NCBI RefSeq assembly: GCF_021654135.1
Contig: NZ_JAKGSD010000024.1
Location: 58,337-122,336 of the forward strand
Source of the DNA: Amycolatopsis tucumanensis
GTDB lineage: Bacteria; Actinomycetota; Actinomycetes; Mycobacteriales; Pseudonocardiaceae
DNA: 64,000 nt
Direction of reading: 5' to 3'
Position numbers and translations under genes: made by a program
Shown here: positions 55,830-63,839 of the stretch, one piece after another
How positions within the stretch are numbered: the stretch's first letter is position 1
Layout: every line of letters starts with the position of its first letter
The notes under the pieces: model-generated
Databases searched by the model: none
The model's input: the letters and a program-made list of their open reading frames with translations, nothing else
Told to the model about the DNA's origin: nothing

Positions 55830-56455
55830 GGCCGGTCCTCGGTTGTGCTCGCGGGAGTCGAGGTTTCGCCGGCCTCGTGCCAGGCTTCGCGGCCGGACTG
55901 CACCGCCAGCGCGGCGACGACCAACGCGACCACGGGGTCGGCCCACCACCAGCCGAGCGTGGCGTTAAGCCCTAGTCCGGCCAGGACGGTGATGGACAGC
56001 GCGTTGGACATCCACGTCTCGGCGGACTGGGCGACCAGCACCGGGTTGTTCAGCGCTCGCCCGGTGCGCCGTTGGGCCAGCGCGATCGGGGTCATCACGA
56101 TCAGGGCGACCACGTTGAGCACGATCCCGATCAGCGACTCGCCGGCCTTGTCCTGCGAGACCAGATCGCGGATGGACTCGAAGGCCACGTAGACGGCCAG
56201 GGCGTAGAAGGTGACCGCGATCGCGCGCAGCGCGGGTTGCTGCCGGGCATGGGCACCGGCGCGCAGCTGCCAGATCACCACGCTGGCGGCGAAGACCTCG
56301 ATGGCCGAGTCGATGCCGAAGCCGACCAGGGCGATGGAGTCGGCCGCCAGTCCAGCGGTGACGGCGACGACGCCTTCGATGACGTCCCACACCACGATGA
56401 ACCACGCGAGCGCCAGCCCGCGGCGCACCAGTGTTGCGTGATTCTGCGCGGTCAT
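55826..56455 (-). CDS. CDF-family cation efflux protein
   Basis: A 209-residue protein with about five or six helices. 'AADSIALVGFGIDSAIEVFA' matches the second helix of CDF transporters with Asp ligands, and 'ALAVYVAFESIRDL' and 'NALSITVLAGLGLNATLGWWWADP' complete the transport domain. The cytosolic C-terminal domain of ZitB/CzcD is missing, giving a short version. Both ends overlap neighbours by ATGA, so it is translated in a tight operon with lspA and the ligase. A divalent metal is the likely cargo. Confidence 0.82.
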   Translation of the reverse strand: MTAQNHATLVRRGLALAWFIVVWDVIEGVVAVTAGLAADSIALVGFGIDSAIEVFAASVVIWQLRAGAHARQQPALRAIAVTFYALAVYVAFESIRDLVSQDKAGESLIGIVLNVVALIVMTPIALAQRRTGRALNNPVLVAQSAETWMSNALSITVLAGLGLNATLGWWWADPVVALVVAALAVQSGREAWHEAGETSTPASTTEDRP

Positions 56456-56958
56456 GGCGCCGCGTCCTTCGGGGTGCTGTCGGTGGAGCGGAGGCTGGAC
56501 AGGACCAGCGCGGCGCCGCCGAGGGTGATGAAGACGTCGGCGAGGTTGAAGGTGGGGAACCAGCCGGTGTGCAGGTAGTCGGTCACGACTCCATCGGCGG
56601 CGCGGTCGATGAGGTTGGCGATCGCTCCAGCCAGCACCGCGGCCAGCCCGAGCCGCATGGGCAGGGTCGCGGTGCGGGTGGTGCGCCAGGCGAACACCCC
56701 GAGCCCGACGATGATCAGCCCGGTGACGCCGAGCACGACCCCGCTGGGCAGGGTGTCGCCGAGGCTGAAGGCCACCCCGGAGTTGAACGCCAGCCGCAGT
56801 TGGATCACCGCGAGATCGACCGACGTCCCGTCAGCCAAAGCCGTACTCGCCCAGGCTTTCAAGCCGAGGTCGAGCGCGGCCAGCAGCGCGGCGGTGGTGG
56901 CCAGGGCGACGCGTGCTCGGGTCACCCTGGCCGTGCGGGTGGGTTCGCCGGTGGTCAC
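56452..56958 (-). CDS. lspA: Signal peptidase II (LspA)
   Basis: A 168-residue, four-helix prolipoprotein peptidase. 'RLAFNSGVAFSLGD' corresponds to the family N-x-G-x-AFS motif, and catalytic Asp residues lie in 'ANLIDRAADGVVTDYLH' and 'TFNLADVFITLGG'. It cleaves lipoprotein signal peptides before the lipidated Cys. GTG 56958 overlaps the ATPase stop (GTGA). lspA copies in cadA-type mobile operons are known in several bacteria, so this is probably a second, element-borne copy; the benefit for metal resistance is not clear. Confidence 0.88.
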   Translation of the reverse strand: MTTGEPTRTARVTRARVALATTAALLAALDLGLKAWASTALADGTSVDLAVIQLRLAFNSGVAFSLGDTLPSGVVLGVTGLIIVGLGVFAWRTTRTATLPMRLGLAAVLAGAIANLIDRAADGVVTDYLHTGWFPTFNLADVFITLGGAALVLSSLRSTDSTPKDAAP

Positions 56959-58922
56959 GAGGCCGTCCCGACCGCGGTGGGTGCCGACGCCGTCTGACTG
57001 CTGCTGCCAGTGGTTTGCAGGGGCTTGGTGCGGCTGGCGCGGACGCCGTTGGCGATGACGACGACCTCGGCCAGCTCGTGCACCAGCACCACCGCGGCCA
57101 AGCCGAGCACGCCGAACAGCGCCAGCGGCATCAACGCGATGATCAGCCCGAGGGACAGGCCGACGTTCTGCAGCATGATCCGGCGGGCGCGGCGGGCGTG
57201 GGTGAACGTCTGTGGCAGGTGGCGCAGGTCCTCGCCCATGAGCGCGACGTCGGCGGTCTCGATCGCCACGTCGGTGCCCATCGCTCCCATGGCGATGCCC
57301 AGGTCGGCGGTGGCCAGGGCGGGTGCGTCGTTGACCCCGTCGCCGACCATCGCGGTGGAGCGCTGGTCGCGGAGCTTTTCGATCAGGCGGGCCTTGTCCT
57401 CCGGGCGGAGTTCGGCGTGCACGTCCTCGATCCCGAGGTCGTTGGCGAGCGCGCGGGCGGTGGCGTGGTTGTCGCCGGTGAGCATCGCGACGTGGTAGCC
57501 GTCCCGGCGCAGCTGGGCCACGACCTCGGCGGCTTCCGGCCGCAGCTCGTCGCGGACCGCGATAGCCCCGACGACTTGGCCGTCCTGCTCGACCAGCACG
57601 GCGGTCGCGCCGGCCTGCTGCATCCACTGCACGTCCGCGGCCAATGGGCCGGGATCCAGCCAGCCGGGGCGGCCCAGCCGGAGAGTGCGGCCGTCCAGGC
57701 GGCCGGTGAGCCCGGCACCGGTGACTGCCTCCACATCGGAGGCCGGGGTGATCTCGTCGACGGCGGCGAGGATCGCTCGGGCAAGCGGGTGTTCGCTGCG
57801 GGCCTCCAAGGCTGCGGCCAGGTGCAGGACCTGGTCGCGGCTGGCGCCGTTGGTGGTGGCGACGTCGATGACGGCGGGCCGGTTCGCGGTGAGGGTGCCG
57901 GTCTTGTCCAACGCCACCCCGCGCACCGCACCGAGCGCTTCCAGCGCGGCACCACCCTTGACCAACACGCCGAGCTTGCTGGCCGCACCAACCGCGGCCA
58001 CCACGGCGACGGGGACGGAGATCGCCAGTGCGCAGGGTGAGGCGGCGACGAGCACGACCAGGGCACGCTCGATCCAGGTGACCGGGTCGCCGAGCAGGCT
58101 TCCGACCACGGCGATCAGCGCGGCGGCGATCATGATGCCGGGCACCAACGGTTTGGCGATGCGGTCCGCGAGTCGCTGGGAGGCGCCCTTGCGGGCCTGT
58201 TCGGCTTCCACGATCCGCACGATCCGGGCCAGGGAGTTGTCCTCGGCGGTGGTGGTGACCTCGACTTCGAGCACGCCGGTGCCGTTGATCGACCCGGCGA
58301 ACACCTCGCTACCGGGTCCGGCCTCGACCGGGACGGACTCGCCCGTGATCGCCGAGACGTCCAGCGCGGTGCGGCCGTCGCGGATGATCCCGTCGGTGGC
58401 GACCCGCTCGCCGGGCTTGACCAGCATCCGGTCGCCGACCCGCAACTCGCCTGGGGACACCACGATTTCGGTGCCGTCGCGCAGGACGGTGGCCTGCTCG
58501 GGGACCAAGGACAGCAAGGCGCGCAGGCCGCGGCGGGTGCGCGCGAGGGAGTATTCCTCCAGGCCCTCGCTGATGGAGAACAGGAAGGCCAGCATCGCGG
58601 CCTCGCCGACCTCGCCGAGGATGACCGCGCCGACCGCGGCGATGGTCATCAGGGTGCCGACCCCGATCTTGCCCTTGACCAGCCGCTTGAGCGTGGAGGG
58701 GACGAAGGTGTACGCGCCGGCCAGCAACGCCGCCACCTCCAGCACCAGTTCGACCGGCCGCGGCGCGCCGGCCCAGCCGGCGATCAGCGCGGCGAGCAGG
58801 AATACCCCGGAGACGGCGGCGAACTGGAGTTCCTTGACTTGCCACAGCCGTGCCGGCTCGTGCTCCTCGGCCTCCTCACCGGTCGCGGGTTCGTCGTGGC
58901 CGCAGCCGCACGCGTCGCTCAT
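56955..58922 (-). CDS. P1B-type heavy-metal ATPase (CadA-like, SPC motif)
   Basis: A 655-residue metal pump. A short N-terminal 'CGCGHDE' could bind metal; no full HMA domain is present. The core motifs are the actuator 'TGES', membrane 'ASPCALAIS' (Ser295-Pro-Cys297 in place of CPC), phosphorylation site Asp339 in 'DKTGTLT', 'SEHPLARA' and 'MVGDGVNDAPAL'. A late helix has 'VLVHELAEVVVIANG'. SPC with a His-Glu late helix is typical of the P1B-4 group (Co/Zn/Cd-type), whereas classical CadA has CPC. It overlaps the ArsR gene by ATGA and lspA by 4 bases. Confidence 0.9.
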   Translation of the reverse strand: MSDACGCGHDEPATGEEAEEHEPARLWQVKELQFAAVSGVFLLAALIAGWAGAPRPVELVLEVAALLAGAYTFVPSTLKRLVKGKIGVGTLMTIAAVGAVILGEVGEAAMLAFLFSISEGLEEYSLARTRRGLRALLSLVPEQATVLRDGTEIVVSPGELRVGDRMLVKPGERVATDGIIRDGRTALDVSAITGESVPVEAGPGSEVFAGSINGTGVLEVEVTTTAEDNSLARIVRIVEAEQARKGASQRLADRIAKPLVPGIMIAAALIAVVGSLLGDPVTWIERALVVLVAASPCALAISVPVAVVAAVGAASKLGVLVKGGAALEALGAVRGVALDKTGTLTANRPAVIDVATTNGASRDQVLHLAAALEARSEHPLARAILAAVDEITPASDVEAVTGAGLTGRLDGRTLRLGRPGWLDPGPLAADVQWMQQAGATAVLVEQDGQVVGAIAVRDELRPEAAEVVAQLRRDGYHVAMLTGDNHATARALANDLGIEDVHAELRPEDKARLIEKLRDQRSTAMVGDGVNDAPALATADLGIAMGAMGTDVAIETADVALMGEDLRHLPQTFTHARRARRIMLQNVGLSLGLIIALMPLALFGVLGLAAVVLVHELAEVVVIANGVRASRTKPLQTTGSSSQTASAPTAVGTAS

Positions 58923-59329
58923 CGCGCACTCTCCTTGCTGTCCTGAATCGCGCTGTCCGCCGTGGTGTCGGTCGGGGCGTCGGTGCCGTAGTTCGGGCAC
59001 AGCGCCACCGCGTTGCCGGTCGCGGCCAGCAACGTCTCCGCCGACGCCAGCAGGTCCATCAGCTCCGGGCGGGCGAGGCTGTAGAACACCTGCCGGCCCT
59101 GCGGGCGGCCCACCACCAGCGCGCAATCCCGCAGGCAGGCCACGTGCGCGGAGACCGTGGACTGCGCCATCCCCAGCTCGGCCACCAGATCGGCGACCCG
59201 CGCCTCCCCGTGAGCGAGGCGCTGCACGATCGCCAACCGGGTGGCGTCGGAGAGGCTGTGAAACAGCGCCACCGCCGGGTCCAAGCCCGCACCCACGCTC
59301 GACGCGAGACATCCATCCGTGCTATTCAT
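58919..59329 (-). CDS. cmtR: ArsR-family metal sensor, CmtR-like
   Basis: A 136-residue winged-helix repressor ('LFHSLSDATRLAIVQRLAHG', 'LGMAQSTVSAHVACLRDCAL'). Cys65 and Cys69 in helix 'ACLRDC' plus Cys111 in 'ALCPN' match the Cd/Pb-binding C57, C61 and C102 of Mycobacterium CmtR. Metal binding would release DNA and induce the ATPase operon. ATG 59329 is used; a GTG two codons upstream is possible, and little or no leader seems to exist. It is the first gene of the operon 59329-54459. Confidence 0.88.
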   Translation of the reverse strand: MNSTDGCLASSVGAGLDPAVALFHSLSDATRLAIVQRLAHGEARVADLVAELGMAQSTVSAHVACLRDCALVVGRPQGRQVFYSLARPELMDLLASAETLLAATGNAVALCPNYGTDAPTDTTADSAIQDSKESAR

Positions 59330-59349
59330 CGTCACAAGGCGATGATAGC
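59322..59349. promoter_or_regulatory. Candidate ArsR/CmtR operator
   Basis: Imperfect inverted repeat CTATTCATCG ... CGATGATAG around TCACAAGG, overlapping the start codon of the ArsR gene and lying 27 bases before the divergent methyltransferase gene. ArsR sensors bind such AT-richer palindromes over their own promoter. Confidence 0.5.
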
Positions 59350-59375
59350 AGCCATGTCGGATGGAATCGAGGTTG

Positions 59376-59813
59376 ATGAACAAGGCCGAGACCGCGCTAG
59401 TGAACTCCCCGCCCCGGCGCTGGCTGCAGCGCTTCTACGAGACCCAGGTGCTGCTGCGGTTCGGCGGCCGGGTGCTCCCAGGGGCGCGGGCGCTGGAGAT
59501 CGGGTGCGGCTCCGGCTACGGAACTCAGCTGGTGCCGGAACGGTTCGGCGCCGGCAGCGTGGCCGCCGTGGACCTGGACCCGGCAATGATCGAGCGCGCC
59601 AGCCGACGCCTCACTCGCTACGGAGACCGGGTTCGGCTCTCGCAAGGCAGCGCGACCGACCTGCGCGCCGCGCTGGATGCCGAGGACCGCGGCTATGAAG
59701 CGGTGTTCGACTTCACGATCGTTCACCACATCCCGGACTGGCGGGCCGCGGTCGCCGAGGTCGCCAGGGTGCTCACACCGGGCGGGCGGTTTCTGCCGGC
59801 ATCGCTGCAGTGA
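59376..59813 (+). pseudogene. SAM methyltransferase, 3' end lost at an IS110 junction
   Basis: The frame encodes 145 residues with motif I 'ALEIGCGSGYGTQLV', acidic 'VAAVDLDPAMIERASRRL' and 'YEAVFDFTIVHHIPDWRAAV', a UbiE-like methyltransferase. Homologues continue for 50-80 residues after 'RVLTPGGRF'; here 'LPASLQ' and a stop follow, exactly where the truncated IS110 transposase begins on the other strand. It is divergent from the ArsR gene and may once have been in the metal regulon. Confidence 0.78.
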
Positions 59814-59829
59814 CCGAACGCGGACGAAG

Positions 59830-60687
59830 ACACCGGTGTCGTGTGGTGCGGCCGCTGGAGGCTTCGAGGGGGCTGGTGCCGGCAAGTTTGGCGAAGGCCG
59901 CCTCGTTGTGGCATCGGCCGACGTGGGAGAAGCTGACGATCACTTGGGCGGCGGTCACCGCGCCGATGCCGGGCTGGCTGATGAGGGCTGGTGCGACGTC
60001 GTTGACGATGTCGTCCAGCTGGGCTGCGTTGTTCTTCAGCTCGCGCCGGTGGGTGTTCAGGGCGTGGGCGAGGCGTCGGATCTCGGCGTAGCGTACGACG
60101 TGCTCACGGGTGGCGTTGCGAGGTGAGTTCCGGCGAGCCAACTCGTGCAGCGTGGTCTCGGAGAGTCGACCACGTGCGAGTGCACGATCGTGGTCGTCAC
60201 CGTCGCGGAGCAGGGCGCGCAGCCGGTTGGTGTTGGCTGTGGCGGCCGTGGCGAGTTCGTTGCGGGCGCACAGCAGAATGCGCAATGCTTCGCGGTCGCC
60301 GTCGGCGCGTGGGGTGGGTAGGCGGTCGGCAGGTTGTTGGAGTGCCGCCAGAACGGCCAGGTGTGCATCGATCTGGTCGGATTTCCCTTTGCCGCGGCGG
60401 GCTTTGCGGTTAGGCTGCTCGCACTCGATGACGGTCAGCCCGGCGGTGGTCAGGGTTCGGGCGAGTCCGCGGCCGTAGCTTCGGGTGCCTTCGATGGATG
60501 CGGCTATCCGGGCGCCTGGGGCGTGCTCGCCGATCCAGGTCAGCAACTGGGCATGGCCTGCGCTGGTGTTGGGGATCGAACACGTCGCGATCGGCGCGCC
60601 GTTGGGTGCGGCGAGTTCGACCTGGTGGGTGTCGCGATGGGTGTCGACACCGATGACGGCATCGACGAGATCTGCCAGCATGGGCAT
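59830..60687 (-). pseudogene. IS110-family transposase A, C-terminus lost
   Basis: The frame starts at ATG 60687 and encodes 'VIGVDTHRDTHQVELAAPNG' (first Asp of the DEDD site), 'IEGTRSYGRGLAR' (Glu) and 'GKSDQIDAHLA' (two Asp). The IS110 C-terminal domain follows with 'ISQPGIGAVTAAQVIVSFSH' and 'SPLEASSGRTTRHR', the last carrying the Ser nucleophile. Homology stops at about 59830, just where family proteins read 'LNRGGDR', and the frame runs into flanking methyltransferase DNA. The right end of the IS and the 3' end of the neighbour were lost together. Confidence 0.85.
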
Positions 60688-60953
60688 CAGCCGGGTCCTT
60701 CCGGATCGGGTCCATAGTCGGTACCGGCCTGGATGGGATCACCAAGTGGCAGCTCTGTGACGGGTCACGCCAGCGGCGGACAGGCTTCTGAGCAGGCCAA
60801 CCGGTGGGCCAGGCGGTGCCGGCGACCACGGCGGGCAGGTCAAACGAAGGGCACGCCGAAGCGGCCAGAGTTTGCGTGAGCCACGTCGTGTCACCGGCCA
60901 CCGATCCTGGCAGCGGACCAGACCGGAACCGCTGACCGACACACTCACAGAGC
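60688..60953 (-). other. Non-coding left end of IS110 element A (possible bridge RNA region)
   Basis: About 265 bases without a credible gene lie upstream of transposase A. The boundary on its far side is at 'aagct-ctgtgag' (minus strand), where transposase C is interrupted after its 'GNRKL' codons at a CT dinucleotide. IS110-group elements carry their bridge RNA in this left end. I did not fold it. Confidence 0.5.
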
Positions 60954-61127
60954 TTGCGGTTGCCGGTTCGGGCGGGGTATTCGCCCTTGATCGAGCTGCC
61001 GGAGGTGCGGGTGACGGGGGCAATCCCGGCGTAGGCGGCCAGGTGGCCGGAGCTCTTGAAGGCGGAGGCGTCGCCGATCTCGAGCAGGATGCGGGCGGCG
61101 GTCCTGACTCCGATGCCGGGCATGGAG
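60954..61127 (-). pseudogene. IS110-family transposase C, C-terminal fragment
   Basis: Minus-strand translation from 61123 reads 'MPGIGVRTAARILLEIGDAS', then 'GHLAAYAGIAPVTRTSGSSI' and 'YPARTGNRKL', the Transposase_20 (IS116/IS110) C-terminal domain. It continues the fragment at 62847-63433, from which it is separated by insertion of complete element B. Its own 3' side is cut at 'GNRKL' by element A. Confidence 0.8.
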
Positions 61128-61147
61128 ACCTCCGATCTTGCTAACTG

Positions 61148-62392
61148 TCAAGCCGCGACGGGTTCTGCGTGGTGTGGGGGTTCGCCGAATGCTTTGATCG
61201 GGTCGTAGGTCTGGCCGGTGTGCAGGCAGTGGAAGAGCTGGCCGAGCATGCGGTTGAACAGGTGTCGCAACGCTGCGGCGTGGCGGTCGCCGCGTGCGCG
61301 GCGCTGGTCGTAGTGATCCTTGGCTGGGCCTGGGCGAGGCATCGCGGCGAAGGCCCATAGGAAGCCGACCGCGTTGAGGCGGTCGTTCTTCACAAGGCGG
61401 CGGGTGATGGCGATGCTGCGTCCGGAGGCCCTGGTCACTGGTGCTGAGCCAGCGTAGGCCTTGAGCGCGCGGGCATTGGCGAAGCGGCTGCGGTCATCAC
61501 CGATTTCGGCTAAGAGCCGGGCGCCGCTGAGTTCGCCCATGCCGGGGAAGCTGGTGATTACCTCATGGTCGTGGTGCTGTTGGAACGTTTCGATGGCGGC
61601 TTGGCCGAGTTGCTCGGCGTTGTCGCACTCGGCGTTGAGGGTGACCAGCAGTGCCAGAGCCTGACGTCCCAACGCTTCCTCGATGAGCGGGAGTTGCCGC
61701 AGTTGAGGAACTTGTAGAGCGTGGTGAAGTTCAGCGGCGAGTGGGTCGATGCCGCGCTGGCGGCCGGCCAGCCGCAAGGTGCTCGCGATCCGGGTCGGTG
61801 TGAGCTTGGCTGCGGCCGCTGGTGTCGGAGCGATCGCGAGCAGGGAGCGGGCTTCGGAGCTGGCGAGGTTGGTAGCGCCGCCGCGGTGGAACGCGGCCAG
61901 GAAGCCCGGGTAGTACTCCCGTAGTAGAGACCGCAGTTCTTGCAGGGCTTTGGTGCGGCGCCAGACCGCGTCTTGTGCCGATCGGGCGAGGACCGCGACC
62001 GCGCGAGCGAGTTCACTGTCAGCGGGCAGAGGCCGTTGGGCGTGGGCATCAGTGCGCAGGATGTTGGCCAAGACCATCGCGTCGGCGTGGTCGGACTTCT
62101 TGCGGGAGACCGTATGACGTTTCCGGTAGCGGGCGACGGCCATGGGGTTGATCGCGTAGATCGTCCGCCCGGTCTCCCGTAATGCGGCGACCAGCAGCCC
62201 GCGCGGGGTCTCAATCGCCACCGGGATCGGGGTTTCACGGCTATCGCCGGCGTCGGCCAGCATGGCCATGAGCTCTGTGAACCCGTCGGCGGATTCGGCG
62301 ATGCGCCGCTTGGCCACCAGCTTGCCCTCAGCGTCGACCAACGCGACGTCGTGGTGTCGCTCGGCCCAGTCGATCCCGCAGAACACCTTCAC
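61148..62392 (-). CDS. IS110-family transposase B (intact)
   Basis: A 414-residue DEDD recombinase. The RuvC-like domain has Asp in 'FCGIDWAERHHDVALVD', Glu in 'VAIETPRGLLVAALR' and Asp-Asp in 'KKSDHADAMVLANIL'. The C-terminal Transposase_20 domain has 'ITSFPGMGELSGARLLAEIG' and the nucleophile Ser in 'SAPVTRASGRS'. No frameshift or stop is seen, so the element could still be active. IS110 enzymes use a bridge RNA to choose target and donor sites. Confidence 0.9.
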   Translation of the reverse strand: MKVFCGIDWAERHHDVALVDAEGKLVAKRRIAESADGFTELMAMLADAGDSRETPIPVAIETPRGLLVAALRETGRTIYAINPMAVARYRKRHTVSRKKSDHADAMVLANILRTDAHAQRPLPADSELARAVAVLARSAQDAVWRRTKALQELRSLLREYYPGFLAAFHRGGATNLASSEARSLLAIAPTPAAAAKLTPTRIASTLRLAGRQRGIDPLAAELHHALQVPQLRQLPLIEEALGRQALALLVTLNAECDNAEQLGQAAIETFQQHHDHEVITSFPGMGELSGARLLAEIGDDRSRFANARALKAYAGSAPVTRASGRSIAITRRLVKNDRLNAVGFLWAFAAMPRPGPAKDHYDQRRARGDRHAAALRHLFNRMLGQLFHCLHTGQTYDPIKAFGEPPHHAEPVAA

Positions 62393-62846
62393 TCTGAACT
62401 TCTCCTCGGTCTGGATGTTGGTGCTGGTCAGAGACCATGGCGAGACCGCGCGGCGCCCTAATAACGAGGCTCTGTGGCCTTCCCTCCGATTGAGCCGTTC
62501 ACGATCCCAGCGATCCGCACGACTCCGGTCTTGATGCCAGAGCTCTCAGGCTCCCGAGAAGCAAGGTGTAGGTCGTGCGGACGGGCTCGAACCACGAGCA
62601 ACATCCTCGATCAATAGGTGTGGTGGTGGCCCGAACGGGTGTGATCCGCCGGTCTCAATGAAGGACTCCATGGTCCGTGGTCAGGACAAGGCGTCCCGCT
62701 CGGGGCCACCGCCGGTCGTGCTCCGCTGCAACGCGGTCATAGCGGGCAGGCTCCAGCTATCGTCAGGCGTCGGCGGAACACGAACTCGAGAGCGAGCCGA
62801 CGTCGAGCAAGTTCTTGATCAGCTTCGGCTCGTTCACATGTTATTA
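62393..62846 (-). other. Non-coding left end of IS110 element B (candidate bridge RNA)
   Basis: 454 bases upstream of transposase B have no credible gene on either strand, far longer than the 20-base right end. In IS110-group elements such as IS621 the bridge RNA is transcribed from the left end, upstream of the recombinase. An 8-base CCTAATAA occurs inverted at 62457-62464 and 62841-62848, notable in such GC-rich DNA. I cannot define RNA ends by eye. Confidence 0.5.
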
Positions 62847-63433
62847 GGTCAGGACCCGGGCAAGCGGGTGCGCATCGAGTATCTCCTCCACCTCGGTGGC
62901 GACCTGGCTGCGTTGCTGGAGCACGGTTTTCAGGTTGTCGGCGAGTCGGGGCAGGACGGTGTCGGCGGCGGTGGTGCCCGGGACGGTGACGGTCTGCTCG
63001 TCCAGTGCGGTCCAGATGTCGGCGACCAGTTTTTCGCCCATGCGGGGAGCGTGAGTGGTGGCCACGACGGCAACCTTGCGGCGGCCGGCTGTGCGGATGC
63101 CGGTCGGTCCGCCGCAGCGGGACAGGATCTCCAGCACCGCCCGGTGGGTGACGCGGGGACCGAGGACGCGTTCGAGGGTGGGGTGGATGCCGGTGAGCAG
63201 GCCGCGGATGCGCTTGCTCAGCCGGGTGGCTTCACCGGCCAGGTCGTCGTCGAACCCGACCAGCACTTCCAGCTCGGCCAGGGCCTCGTCACCGGTGTCG
63301 ACCTGGCGCAGGGTGTGGGGCAGGTGCGGGCGGCGTCGGCGATGATGAACGCGTCCTGGGCGTCGGTCTTGGCGGTGCCCGGGTAGAGATCGGCGATGCG
63401 CCGCATCGCCAGGCCGGGCAGGTAGGCCACCTG
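62847..63433 (-). pseudogene. IS110-family transposase C, central part, frameshifted
   Basis: 'YLPGLAMRRIADLYPGTAKT' and 'DAQDAFIIADAART' (Asp residues of DEDD) lie in one frame, then 'RQVDTGDEALAELEVLVGFD' and 'LSKRIRGLLTGIHPTLERVL' through 'EEILDAHPLARVLT' in another. One base is missing near 63330. The N-terminus is gone at 63433, where a fragment of a fourth transposase on the other strand begins. The C-terminus continues at 61127 beyond element B. Confidence 0.82.
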
Positions 63434-63439
63434 GTGCCC

Positions 63440-63839
63440 GGCCGCGCGACCCCGCCATGCTCGACACCTACGGAGTCGGGCCCGACACGGCCGCCACGCT
63501 CCTCATCGCCGCTGGCGACAACCCCGAACGGCTGCGAAGCGAAGCGTCGTTCGCCCCTCTGTGCGGCGTCAGCCCGGTGGAAGCATCCTCGGGCAGAACG
63601 CAACGCCACCGGCTCAACCGCGGCGGCGACCGCCAAGCCAACAGTGCCTTGCGCAGCATCGTGCTGGTCCGCCTGCGATGGGACCGACGCACCCGCGACT
63701 ACATCGACCGGCGCGCGTCAGCGAGGGCAAGACCAAACGCGAAGCTGTCCGGTGCCTCAAACGCTACATAGCCCGCGAGCTCTACCGGCTCATCACCACA
63801 CCGGATCCACAGACAACATCAGCTCGCCGCGCTGCTTGA
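63440..63839 (+). pseudogene. IS110-family transposase D, C-terminal fragment, frameshifted
   Basis: The plus strand reads 'MLDTYGVGPDTAATLLIAAG', 'FAPLCGVSPVEASSGRTQRH' and 'LNRGGDRQANSALRSIVLVR', the C-terminal domain with the Ser nucleophile. After 'DYIDRR' a lost base near 63715 shifts the frame, and it continues 'SEGKTKREAVRCLKRYIARE' to a stop at 63837. The N-terminal catalytic half is absent at the junction with transposase C. Confidence 0.82.

Larger units (their letters stand above)
61128..62846 (-). mobile_element. Complete IS110-family element B
   Basis: About 1.72 kb: a 414-codon transposase, only 20 bases of right end and a 450-base left end. It is inserted in transposase C. Removing it and one CT rejoins '...GTCCTGAC-CT-CCATGCCGG...' in frame, giving 'RVLTSMPGIGVRT'. 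CT is the core dinucleotide of IS110-type recombination, and no longer target duplication is seen, as expected for this family. Confidence 0.75.

Noticed and set aside
62658..63386. A 242-codon plus-strand frame in the IS110 region
   Set aside because: It crosses the element B boundary and lies opposite transposase C; the product is compositionally biased and unlike known proteins.
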